A stretch of DNA of 64,000 nt, taken from Thiodiazotropha sp037384425 (GTDB taxonomy: Bacteria; Pseudomonadota; Gammaproteobacteria; Chromatiales; Chromatiaceae). The position numbers were made by a program, and so were the translations under genes. The stretch spans positions 135,358 through 199,357 of the forward strand of contig JARROA010000002.1 of assembly GCA_037384425.1 (NCBI GenBank), in the 5' to 3' direction. This document shows positions 48,119-57,500 of this stretch, one piece after another. Position 1 is the first letter of the stretch, and each line of letters begins with the position of its first letter. The notes beneath the pieces are model-generated. The model saw nothing but the letters and a program-made list of their open reading frames with translations. It had not been told where the DNA came from and did not search any database.

Positions 48119-48721
48119 ATGACACTTGAGAAGCTGATTTTCTACGTCCTGTCCGCCGTTGTGATTCTGGCGGCGACGATGGTCGTCACCCGCCGCAATC
48201 CGGTGCACTCGGCGCTGTTTCTGATTCTGGCCTTCTTTGCCAGCAGCGGCATCTGGCTGCTGGCCGAAGCGGAGTTCCTGGCCATCGTGCTGGTGCTGGT
48301 CTACGTCGGCGCGGTGATGGTGCTGTTTCTGTTCGTGCTGATGATGCTGGACATCGACCTGGCCACGCTGCGCGCAGGCTTCATCAAAATGTTGCCGCTC
48401 GGTCTGGTCATGGCCATCGCCATGGCGGCGGAGCTGATCCTGGTGGTGGGACCGGCCAACTTCGGTCTCGATCAGTATGCCGCGCCGGTGCGTCACGCCG
48501 CCGACTACAGCAATACCGCAGAGCTGGGCGGCATGCTCTACACCGTCTACATGTACCCCTTCGAGATCGCCGCGGTGATCCTGCTGGTGGCCATCATCGC
48601 CGCCATCGGTCTGACCATGCGCAAGCGTCCCGATACCAAATACCTCGACCCGGCTGCCCAGGTGGTGGTCAAGCGTGCCGACCGGGTGCGCCTGGTCTCC
48701 ATGGACGCCGAGAAAGGATGA
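48119..48721 (+). CDS. nuoJ: NADH-quinone oxidoreductase subunit J
   Basis: A 200-residue membrane subunit with five helices (e.g. LIFYVLSAVVILAATMVV, EFLAIVLVLVYVGAVMVLFLFV). The YVGAVMVLFLFVLMML segment is the family hallmark and contributes to the axial proton path. The stop is 7 bp before nuoK. Confidence 0.96.
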   Translation: MTLEKLIFYVLSAVVILAATMVVTRRNPVHSALFLILAFFASSGIWLLAEAEFLAIVLVLVYVGAVMVLFLFVLMMLDIDLATLRAGFIKMLPLGLVMAIAMAAELILVVGPANFGLDQYAAPVRHAADYSNTAELGGMLYTVYMYPFEIAAVILLVAIIAAIGLTMRKRPDTKYLDPAAQVVVKRADRVRLVSMDAEKG

Positions 48722-48728
48722 CGACGAC

Positions 48729-49034
48729 ATGATTGCACTCTCCGACTATCTCATCCTCGGCGCCATCCTCTTCGCCATCAGCGTCGCGGGCATCTTCATC
48801 AACCGCAAGAACGTCATCATCCTGCTGATGTGCGTGGAGCTGATGCTGCTGGCGGTGAATATCAATTTCGTCGCCTTCTCTCACTTTCTGGGGGATACGG
48901 CGGGTCAGGTCTTCGTCTTCTTCATCCTCACGGTGGCCGCCGCAGAGGCCGCCATCGGCCTGGCGATCCTGGTGGTGCTCTTCCGCAGCAAGCAGAGCAT
49001 CAACGTGCAGGATATGGATGTGTTGAAGGGTTAG
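48729..49034 (+). CDS. nuoK: NADH-quinone oxidoreductase subunit K
   Basis: A 101-residue membrane subunit of three helices. The conserved membrane Glu residues for proton transfer are in LLMCVELMLLAVNINF and VAAAEAAIGLAIL. It starts at ATG 48729 and is followed by nuoL after 34 bp. Confidence 0.97.
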   Translation: MIALSDYLILGAILFAISVAGIFINRKNVIILLMCVELMLLAVNINFVAFSHFLGDTAGQVFVFFILTVAAAEAAIGLAILVVLFRSKQSINVQDMDVLKG

Positions 49035-49068
49035 AGTCCATCTGCTGAGCAAGTAAAGAAAAACGGTT

Positions 49069-51057
49069 ATGGAAAAAATCTATCTGACAATCGTGCTGGC
49101 GCCCTTGCTCGGCGCCATCATAGCCGGGTTTCTCGGCGGCACCATCGGCCGCAAGGGCGCCCACTGGGTGACCAGCACCGGTGTCGGCATCTCGGCCCTG
49201 CTTTCGCTCTATGTACTGAAGCGTTTCATGTTCGACGATGCGGAGGTCTTCAACGGCCCGGTCTATACCTGGATGGTCAGCGATGGTCTCAACATGGAGG
49301 TCGGTTTCCTGGTCGACCAGCTGACCGCGGTGATGATCAGCGTGGTCACTTTCGTCTCCTTCTGCGTGCACATCTACACCATCGGCTACATGGCCGACGA
49401 CGAGCACAACTGGCCCAAGACCAGCCTGGCGGGACGCAACTCCTATCAGCGCTTCTTCAGCTACATCTCGCTGTTCACCTTCTCCATGCTGATGCTGGTG
49501 ATGTCGAACAACTTCATGCAGCTCTTCTTCGGCTGGGAAGCGGTGGGTCTGGTCTCCTATCTGCTGATCGGTTTCTGGTCGGTGCGGCCGACGGCGATCT
49601 TCGCCAACCTGAAGGCCTTCCTGGTCAACCGGGTGGGCGACTTCGGTTTCATCCTCGGCATCGCCGCCATCGCCATGTACACCAACAGCCTCGACTACGG
49701 CGTGGTCTTCGCCAAGGCGCCGAGCCTGGTCGATACCCAGATCCAGATCTTCGGCGACACCAGCTGGTCGCTGATGTCGGTGGTCGGCATCCTGCTCTTC
49801 ATCGGCGCCATGGGCAAATCGGCGCAGGTGCCGCTGCATGTCTGGCTGCCCGATTCGATGGAGGGTCCGACCCCCATCTCGGCACTCATCCACGCCGCCA
49901 CCATGGTCACCGCCGGCATCTTCATGGTGGCGCGCATGTCGCCCCTCTACGAGCTCTCCGAGACGGCGCTCAGCTTCGTGCTGATCATCGGCGCCACCAC
50001 GGCGTTTTTCACCGGTCTGATCGGCATCGTGCAGAACGACATCAAGCGGGTGGTGGCCTACTCGACCCTGTCGCAGCTGGGCTACATGATGGTGGCGCTG
50101 GGCGCCTCGGCCTATGCCGCCGGCATTTTCCACCTGATGACCCATGCCTTCTTCAAGGCGCTGCTGTTCCTGGCCGCCGGTTCGGTCATCATCGGTATGC
50201 ACCACGATCAGGACATCCGCAACATGGGCGGGGTGCGCAAGTACATGCCGATCACCTACTGGACCTCGCTGGTTGGCTCGCTGGCGCTGATCGGTTTCCC
50301 TGGTTTTTCCGGCTTCTTCTCCAAGGACGCCATCATCGAGGCGGTGCACCACTCCGAAGTGGCCGGCGCCACCTATGCCTATGTGCTGGTGGTGGCCGGC
50401 GTCTTCGTCACCGCCCTCTACAGCTTCCGCATGTTCTTCCTGGTCTTCCACGGCGAAGGTCCGCGCGACGAGCATGCCAAGGAGCATCTGCACGAGTCGC
50501 CCAAGGTGGTGACCGTGCCGCTGGTGCTGCTGGCGATTCCCTCGGTGATCCTCGGTTATCTGGCCATCGGTCCGATGCTCTTCGGCGACTGGTTCAAGGG
50601 CGTGCTCTACGTCCTGCCCGAGCACGATACCCTGGGCCACATCGGCGAACATTTCCATGGCGCCGGCAGTTTCATTCTGCATGGCGTGCAGGGATTGCCC
50701 TTCTATCTCGCCATGGGCGGTCTGGCCGTGGCCTGGTACATCTACATGAAGAATCCGGCCATCGCCGACAAGGTCAAATCGATCGCCGCTCCGATCTACA
50801 CCCTGCTGGACAAGAAGTACTGGTTCGACGAGGTCTACCAGGCGGTGTTCGCCGGCGGTAGCCGCGGACTGGGCAAGTTTCTCTGGCTGGCTGGGGACCG
50901 TGGTCTGATCGACGGCCTGGCGGTCAACGGCTCCGCCTACTCGGTCGGCTGGCTGGCCTCCATCGTGCGCCATGTGCAGACCGGTTACCTCTATCACTAT
51001 GCGATTGCCATGATCCTGGGTCTGCTCCTGCTGCTGACCTGGTTCATTTTTCTTTAA
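49069..51057 (+). CDS. nuoL: NADH-quinone oxidoreductase subunit L
   Basis: A 662-residue antiporter-like proton-pumping subunit with about sixteen helices and the long lateral helix near the C-terminus. Signatures are GWEAVGLVSYLLIGFW, MEGPTPISALIHAATMVTAGI and VAYSTLSQLGYMM, with the conserved Lys/Glu of the pump. It is 12 bp before nuoM. Confidence 0.97.
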   Translation: MEKIYLTIVLAPLLGAIIAGFLGGTIGRKGAHWVTSTGVGISALLSLYVLKRFMFDDAEVFNGPVYTWMVSDGLNMEVGFLVDQLTAVMISVVTFVSFCVHIYTIGYMADDEHNWPKTSLAGRNSYQRFFSYISLFTFSMLMLVMSNNFMQLFFGWEAVGLVSYLLIGFWSVRPTAIFANLKAFLVNRVGDFGFILGIAAIAMYTNSLDYGVVFAKAPSLVDTQIQIFGDTSWSLMSVVGILLFIGAMGKSAQVPLHVWLPDSMEGPTPISALIHAATMVTAGIFMVARMSPLYELSETALSFVLIIGATTAFFTGLIGIVQNDIKRVVAYSTLSQLGYMMVALGASAYAAGIFHLMTHAFFKALLFLAAGSVIIGMHHDQDIRNMGGVRKYMPITYWTSLVGSLALIGFPGFSGFFSKDAIIEAVHHSEVAGATYAYVLVVAGVFVTALYSFRMFFLVFHGEGPRDEHAKEHLHESPKVVTVPLVLLAIPSVILGYLAIGPMLFGDWFKGVLYVLPEHDTLGHIGEHFHGAGSFILHGVQGLPFYLAMGGLAVAWYIYMKNPAIADKVKSIAAPIYTLLDKKYWFDEVYQAVFAGGSRGLGKFLWLAGDRGLIDGLAVNGSAYSVGWLASIVRHVQTGYLYHYAIAMILGLLLLLTWFIFL

Positions 51058-51069
51058 AGGGTGTCTAGC

Positions 51070-52584
51070 ATGATTGCCGATTGGCCCATCCTCAGTCTGA
51101 CCATCTGGCTTCCGATCATCGGCGGGCTGATGGTGCTCGCCAGTGGCGACCGGGAAGCGAACGCGACCAAGTGGACCGCGCTGGTGGTCGCCGTGTTGAC
51201 CTTCCTCGTCAGCCTGCCGCTCTGGTTCGCCTTCGACAGTTCGACCGCACAGATGCAGTTCGTGGAGCGGGTGCCCTGGGTACCGAGCTTCAATGTGGAG
51301 TACTACCTGGGCGTGGACGGCATCGCCATGCCGCTGATCATCCTCACCACCTTCATCACCCCGCTGGTGGTGATCGCCGGCTGGGAGGTGATCAAGTTCC
51401 GTCCCTCCCAGTACATGGCCGCCTTCCTCATCATGGAAGGGGTGATGATCGGCGTCTTCTCGGCCCTCGACGCCATGCTCTTCTACGTCTTCTGGGAGGC
51501 GATGCTGATCCCGATGTTCCTCATCATCGGTGTCTGGGGCGGGCCCAACCGGGTCTACGCCACCATCAAGTTCTTCCTCTACACCTTCTTCGGCTCGGTC
51601 TTCATGCTGGTCGCCCTGATCTACATGTATTTCCAGTCGGGCAACTTCGATATCCTCGGCTTCCATAGCCTGAAGCTGGGCCTGACCGAGCAGATCCTGA
51701 TCTTCATCGCCTTCCTCATGGCCTTCGCGGTGAAGGTGCCCATGTGGCCGGTCCACACCTGGCTACCCGACGCCCACGTCGAGGCGCCCACCGGCGGTTC
51801 GGTTATCCTGGCTGCCATCATGCTGAAGATCGGCGGTTACGGCTTCCTGCGTTTCAGCCTGCCGATCACGCCGGACGCCAGCCACAGCCTCGACTGGCTG
51901 ATTATCTCCATGTCCCTGATCGCCGTGGTCTACATCGGTTTCGTGGCCCTCATCCAGCAGGACATGAAGAAGCTGATCGCCTACTCCTCCATCGCCCACA
52001 TGGGTTTCGTCACCCTCGGTTTCTTCATCGTCTTCATCATCAGCCAGAACAACGCCGGCAGCGGCGCCGCGCTGGGCATGCAGGGCGGCATGGTGCAGAT
52101 GGTCTCCCACGGTTTCATCTCGGCGGCGCTCTTCCTCTGCGTCGGCGTGCTCTATGATCGGCTGCACAGTCGCCAGATCAAGGATTACGGCGGCGTGGTC
52201 AACACCATGCCCATCTTCGGTGCCTTCATGGTCTTCTTCGCCATGGCCAATGCCGGGCTGCCCGGCACCTCCGGCTTCGTCGGCGAGTTCATGGTCATCC
52301 TGGCCAGCTTCCGCGCCGATTTCTGGTACGCCTTCCTGGCCGCCACCACCCTCATCATCGGCGCCGCCTACACCCTGTGGATGGTCAAGCGGGTGGTCTT
52401 CGGCGAGGTGGCCAACGATGGTGTGGCGGCGTTGCAGGATATGAACCGTCGTGAATACATCGTGCTGGGTACCCTGGCCGCAGCGGTGCTGCTTCTGGGT
52501 CTGTGGCCGGCACCCCTGGTCGAAGTGATGGATGCCTCCGTCAGCAACCTGTTACAGCATATCGCTGTATCGAAACTCAACTGA
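51070..52584 (+). CDS. nuoM: NADH-quinone oxidoreductase subunit M
   Basis: A 504-residue antiporter-like subunit with about fourteen helices. Signatures are FYVFWEAMLIPMFLIIGVWGG, HTWLPDAHVEAPTGGSVILA and LIAYSSIAHMGFVTLG. The start ATG 51070 matches the family; a GTG at 51061 adds three residues. Confidence 0.97.
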   Translation: MIADWPILSLTIWLPIIGGLMVLASGDREANATKWTALVVAVLTFLVSLPLWFAFDSSTAQMQFVERVPWVPSFNVEYYLGVDGIAMPLIILTTFITPLVVIAGWEVIKFRPSQYMAAFLIMEGVMIGVFSALDAMLFYVFWEAMLIPMFLIIGVWGGPNRVYATIKFFLYTFFGSVFMLVALIYMYFQSGNFDILGFHSLKLGLTEQILIFIAFLMAFAVKVPMWPVHTWLPDAHVEAPTGGSVILAAIMLKIGGYGFLRFSLPITPDASHSLDWLIISMSLIAVVYIGFVALIQQDMKKLIAYSSIAHMGFVTLGFFIVFIISQNNAGSGAALGMQGGMVQMVSHGFISAALFLCVGVLYDRLHSRQIKDYGGVVNTMPIFGAFMVFFAMANAGLPGTSGFVGEFMVILASFRADFWYAFLAATTLIIGAAYTLWMVKRVVFGEVANDGVAALQDMNRREYIVLGTLAAAVLLLGLWPAPLVEVMDASVSNLLQHIAVSKLN

Positions 52585-52609
52585 TGGAGCCCGATTCGGT
52601 AGCGTGCAC

Positions 52610-54058
52610 ATGCAATTCGATTCAACACAACTGATCCCGGTTCTGCCGGAAATTTCCCTGCTGACCCTCGCCTGTGTGGTGTTGGTGGTCGATCTCTTCA
52701 TACGTGAACAGCATCGAATCGTCAGTTACGGCATCGCCCAGGTCGGCCTCATACTGACCATCGGGGTGACATTCGCGGTATCCCGTCCAGAGACTCAGGT
52801 GTTGTTCGACGGCAGCTACATCCGCGACCCCATGAGCGATGTGCTCAAGGTCGGCGTGTTGCTGATCAGTTTTCTGGCCTTTCTCTACGCCAAGGACTAT
52901 TTGCGCGATCGCGGGATTTTCAAAGGGGAGTTCTACACACTAGGCCTGTTCGCCGTGCTCGGTATGTGTGTCATGATCTCGGCCAACAGTTTTCTCACTG
53001 TCTACCTGGGCTTGGAGCTGCTGGCGCTCTGTCTCTACGCCCTGGTGGCCTTCGATCGCAAATCGGCCAACGGCGCTGAGGCGGCCATGAAGTACTTCGT
53101 GCTGGGCGCCCTGGCCTCGGGCATGCTGCTCTACGGTATCTCCATGATCTATGGCGCCGCCGGCACCCTGGACTTCGACGAACTGGCGCAAGTGGTGCAG
53201 AAGGGTGACCTCAATCGGCTGGTCATGGTGTTCGGCATCGTCTTTCTGGTCATCGGTATCGCCTTCAAGCTGGGCGCGGTGCCATTTCATATGTGGGTGC
53301 CCGACATCTACCAAGGCGCGCCGACGGCAGTGACCCTGTTCATCGGCAGCGCACCCAAGATCGCCGCCTTCGCGCTGACCATGCGCCTGTTGGTGGACGG
53401 CCTGGCCGGGCTGCACGGTGGCTGGGAAGGCTGGCAGGGGATGCTGATCATCCTCTCCGTCCTCTCCATGGGTGTGGGCAACCTGATCGCCATCGCCCAG
53501 AGCAACATCAAGCGCATGCTCGGATACTCCACCATATCCCACGTCGGTTTCATCCTGCTGGGCATTCTGGCCGGTACCCAGGAGGGCTACACGGCAGCCA
53601 TGTTCTACACCCTGGTCTACGCCCTGATGTCGGCGGGCGGCTTCGGTGTGGTTATCGCATTGAGCCGGAAAGGCTTCGAGGCGGAGAACCTCGAAGACTT
53701 CAAAGGCCTGAACCATCGCAATCCCTGGTTCGCCGGCATGATGCTGCTGCTGATGTTCTCCATGGCCGGTGTACCGCCCACGGTCGGCTTCTTCGCCAAG
53801 CTGTTCGTGCTCGACGCGGTGGTTTCCGTCGATCTGACCTGGCTGGCGCTGGTGGGTGTCTTCTTCTCCATCATCGGCGCCTTCTACTACATCCGTGTCG
53901 TCAAGCTGATGTACTTCGATCAGCCCATCGACGAAACCCCGCTCAGCGTGGGCATGGATACCCAGGTGGTGCTGTCCCTGAACGGGCTCGCGATGCTGCT
54001 GCTGGGGCTTTTCCCCGCGGGCCTGCTCTCGATCTGCAGCAACGCCTTCGGCGGCTGA
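52610..54058 (+). CDS. nuoN: NADH-quinone oxidoreductase subunit N
   Basis: A 482-residue antiporter-like subunit that closes the operon. Signatures are LGLELLALCLYALVAF, HMWVPDIYQGAPTAVTLFIG and NIKRMLGYSTISHVGFILLG. It begins at ATG 52610; the frame is open further upstream into the nuoM end. tRNA-fMet follows after 65 bp. Confidence 0.97.
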   Translation: MQFDSTQLIPVLPEISLLTLACVVLVVDLFIREQHRIVSYGIAQVGLILTIGVTFAVSRPETQVLFDGSYIRDPMSDVLKVGVLLISFLAFLYAKDYLRDRGIFKGEFYTLGLFAVLGMCVMISANSFLTVYLGLELLALCLYALVAFDRKSANGAEAAMKYFVLGALASGMLLYGISMIYGAAGTLDFDELAQVVQKGDLNRLVMVFGIVFLVIGIAFKLGAVPFHMWVPDIYQGAPTAVTLFIGSAPKIAAFALTMRLLVDGLAGLHGGWEGWQGMLIILSVLSMGVGNLIAIAQSNIKRMLGYSTISHVGFILLGILAGTQEGYTAAMFYTLVYALMSAGGFGVVIALSRKGFEAENLEDFKGLNHRNPWFAGMMLLLMFSMAGVPPTVGFFAKLFVLDAVVSVDLTWLALVGVFFSIIGAFYYIRVVKLMYFDQPIDETPLSVGMDTQVVLSLNGLAMLLLGLFPAGLLSICSNAFGG

Positions 54059-54123
54059 GAAAGGGAACTTTTACGCCGGGGTTGCACTCTTAAGACAACA
54101 ACGGTAGTATGCCCCCTCCTTGA

Positions 54124-54200
<77 letters not shown>

Positions 54201-54213
54201 ATTAAAAAACACT

Positions 54214-54250
54214 AAAGCCAGGTACTTACGAGTCCCTGGCTTTTTTGTTT
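54214..54250 (+). terminator. Intrinsic terminator after tRNA-fMet
   Basis: AAAGCCAGG (54214-54222) pairs with CCTGGCTTT (54235-54243) and is followed by TTTGTTTTTTT. It ends the nuo-tRNA transcript. Confidence 0.88.
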
Positions 54251-54587
54251 TTTTCGATCCAATTCTTGTGGCCCATCTGTAGCCCAAGACAAAATCTCCT
54301 ACATTCGAAAAATTGAAGAATTTGACCTTCGGTCTCGATCTAAGCGGCATAGTCACGTGCCTGGATAATAGTAATCAGTGTGAGAGACAGGGTGATTGGT
54401 AAAATATTGCCGACCTCATCAGTCTTGTGGAGGTAAGAAATCAACTGAGTCACAGCCAGGCGCTTGACGAAAATGAAGGTGAATGAAATTCCTTTTATAA
54501 CGACGAGTTATATTGCAATTTGCTGATCTCTTATTTAGCTTGCGAATTGTTAGCTTGATGGACATTTCGAAGTATAGGGAGATTGTT
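54251..54587. other. AT-rich intergenic region
   Basis: About 340 bp between the tRNA terminator and the giant gene. It is clearly more AT-rich than the preceding 54 kb and has no recognisable RNA, repeat or integrase remnant. No direct repeat of the tRNA 3' end was found by eye. It should hold the promoter of the giant gene. Confidence 0.5.
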
Positions 54588-57500
54588 ATGGCTCAGGCCA
54601 TGCACGGACGTTTCAAACAAATCCAATCGCTTGTCTTTTTTCTCCTTTTTGTTCTTACGGCCAACGTGGCCAGTGCGATCGACAGTGCATGGTTGTCCTC
54701 GCAACAGACCTCAGACGGCAGCTTTGAATCATCGAATGCCATTGCTTCGACTTTTCAAGCGACATCTGAGGCTATCCTTGCCATCTATGCCCTCGATGAA
54801 TCATCGCAATCAGGGATTCCAGCGGCAATTCAATATCTTGAGAACGATACTTTTCAAAGTACAGAGCATTTGGCTCAACTCACTATGGTCAACCTTGCAT
54901 CTGGTAGAGATGCTTCAACTTACCTAAGCGAGCTGGCAAATCGCGCGAGTGCTGATGGGGGATTTGGAGAACTGCCTGGATACGATTCAACGGCTATCGA
55001 TACAGCATATGCACTGAATGCGATGGCCTCAGCCGGGCTCCAGTTAAGCGATACAGCGTCTTATGCGATTGCCTTCCTACTAGACAGACAGAATACAGAT
55101 GGAGGTTGGTCTAATAGGAAAAATGTAACTTCATTGTACGTTACGGCATTGGTCAGTAGTGCCTTACAGCGGTATCGCCACCACTATGTACTGAATGACG
55201 CATTAGAGCGTGCTAATGGCTTACTAATAAGTAGTCGTGATACTCAGGGTGCAATTGGTGACGTATTTGAGACTGCTATGGCGCTTATTGCGCTGGCTCC
55301 CATGACTTATGATCGATCACTCTATCAAAATACTGTTGATTATCTGACTTCGGTACAGCTAGCAGATGGCTCGTGGAATACCGATGTCTATACGACTGCG
55401 TTAGCCCTGCGCGCATTGAATGCGGTTCAGACAATTGTGCCGACAGATCCGTCTTCAGGTATTGTTTCTGGCCTGATAACTGATAGCGTAACCGGAAGTC
55501 CCCTTGCTAATGTTGAAATTGGCGTTGAGGTCAACAGTCGAATCAAAACCACGACAACAGACACTCATGGGCTCTACGTTATTACGGATATTGAAGTTGG
55601 AAGTGCAAGTCTGAGTGCAAGTGTAGACGGCTATTTGAGCATTGTGGCATCAGGTAGTGTAGTCGCCGGGCAAACGCTTAACTTCAGCCCGTCCATGGCG
55701 AGAGACCCGACTCCACGCTCACTGCATTTGGTTGGTACTGTGGCTGACGGTACAAATGGGAGTTGGCTGCATGGCGCTCGTGTGAGTATTTTAAATAGTG
55801 ATTATCTAGCAATAACGGACACGAGCGGAAACTTTAGTATTTCCGGTGTGCCCCCGGGTTCCTATACTGTCGAAGTTTCCCATGCTGGATATGCTCCCCG
55901 GTTATATTCGCTGTCATCACCAGATGGGGGCAGTATGAATCTAGGGAAAATGTCGCTGTTGCCTGAAATTGCCCAAGTTTCTACAGGTACTGTACGTGGT
56001 CTGGTGACCGATTCGACCAATGGTAAGCCGCTAACAGGTGTTGCGGTAGCCATTACCGGTTCCGATATCAAGTCAACAGTTACGGATGATACCGGACACT
56101 TTTTAATAGATAGTGTATCGCCGGGAGATATTGTATTTACGGCATCTCTGAATGGGTATAACAGTGCTTCCGCTGATGCGATTGTTAATGCGAATGCAAT
56201 CTCGACGTTAAATATTACTCTGCTTCCTATTGGTCAGCTTGCTTCAAGTACGCTCGATATCAAGGGCAACGTTGTCGATGCCGTTACCTTGAAGCCTCTA
56301 CAGGATGCCAGAGTGGAGGTGCTTGACAGTGCTTACAACCTCACAGTCGATGGAGATGGCGCTTTTCATATTTCAGACATACCGGCAGGAATAATTGATG
56401 TTGAAGTTGCTCATCCCGGGTATCTCAGCAAGCGATACAGTATTTCGGCGCCGGATGGCGGGGTGGTATCGATTGGCTCAGTTGGACTTGTTCAGGACAA
56501 CAGTTCGACTACCACCGGAGCAGTCAGGGGTATAGTCACGGATGCTCTTAGCGGCATGCCGCTTCATGGTGCTGAGATAAGTCTAAGCGGCTCCGATAAT
56601 CAGGTTGTCAACTCAGGCGTGGATGGGAGGTTTAGCTTGCCATCGGTTACGCCTGGAAGCCTTACAGTTTCAGCGACCATACAGGACTACCGAACATCAG
56701 TTGCCACTGGTGTAGTTGTGGCTGGAGGGTTGCTAGATGTCACTATGGAGTTGGTTAAATCTGATGATCCAACGACTGCTACGGTTATTGGTAATGTGGT
56801 TGATGCGCATACACTAAGCCCTCTTTCAGGTGTATTGATCACTATTGAAGGTGATGGCCATGAGACGCAATCCGCTGCTAATGGGGAGTTTGTCCTTTCG
56901 GGTGCGCCGGCTGGAGTGTTTCAGGTTCGCGTACAATTGCTCGGTTATAACGCAATCACTTATAACGTTAACGCTCCAGATGGAGGCTTGGTCGATTTAG
57001 GCCGAATAGCACTTGCGCAAGATACACCTGTTAGCAGTAATCATACTCCTGTGATTACTTCGGCCGCACCAGACAGTGCGGTTGCTGGACTGATGTATCA
57101 ATATCAAGTTACCGCAGAAGACAGTGATGGAGATACATTGACGTATGGCATCTCTGACAATCCGGGTGGTATGGAGATTGATCCGGATTCAGGCGCCATA
57201 AGCTGGATACCCACTGCTGATCAGTCTGGGATGCATGAATACTCGGTGGTGGTCAGTGATGACAAAGGATCTGTGGCAACCCAGTCAGTCTCTGTCAATG
57301 TGCAAATCAGCGGATATCCAACATACGTCATTACAGATGTCGAGACCCTAAATGGCATGGTCGTTGATGGGCTTGTGCCGGATAACTATCGACTTGGTAG
57401 CTATCTTTCCGGTGGTCGCAGTGGTACATGGCGAGCAGTATCGGCCAATGGATGTGGATTTGCCTACACCGAGGAAGCGGATGCCAAAGCAAGTGCAGCA

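Noticed and set aside
54201..54587. Integrase remnant or att duplication next to tRNA-fMet
   Set aside because: No repeat of the tRNA 3' end and no integrase-like frame were found by eye; the island idea rests on composition and synteny only.
55458..57030. CRISPR-like or tandem DNA array
   Set aside because: The repetition is at protein level in diverged domains of one coding frame, not short direct repeats with spacers.
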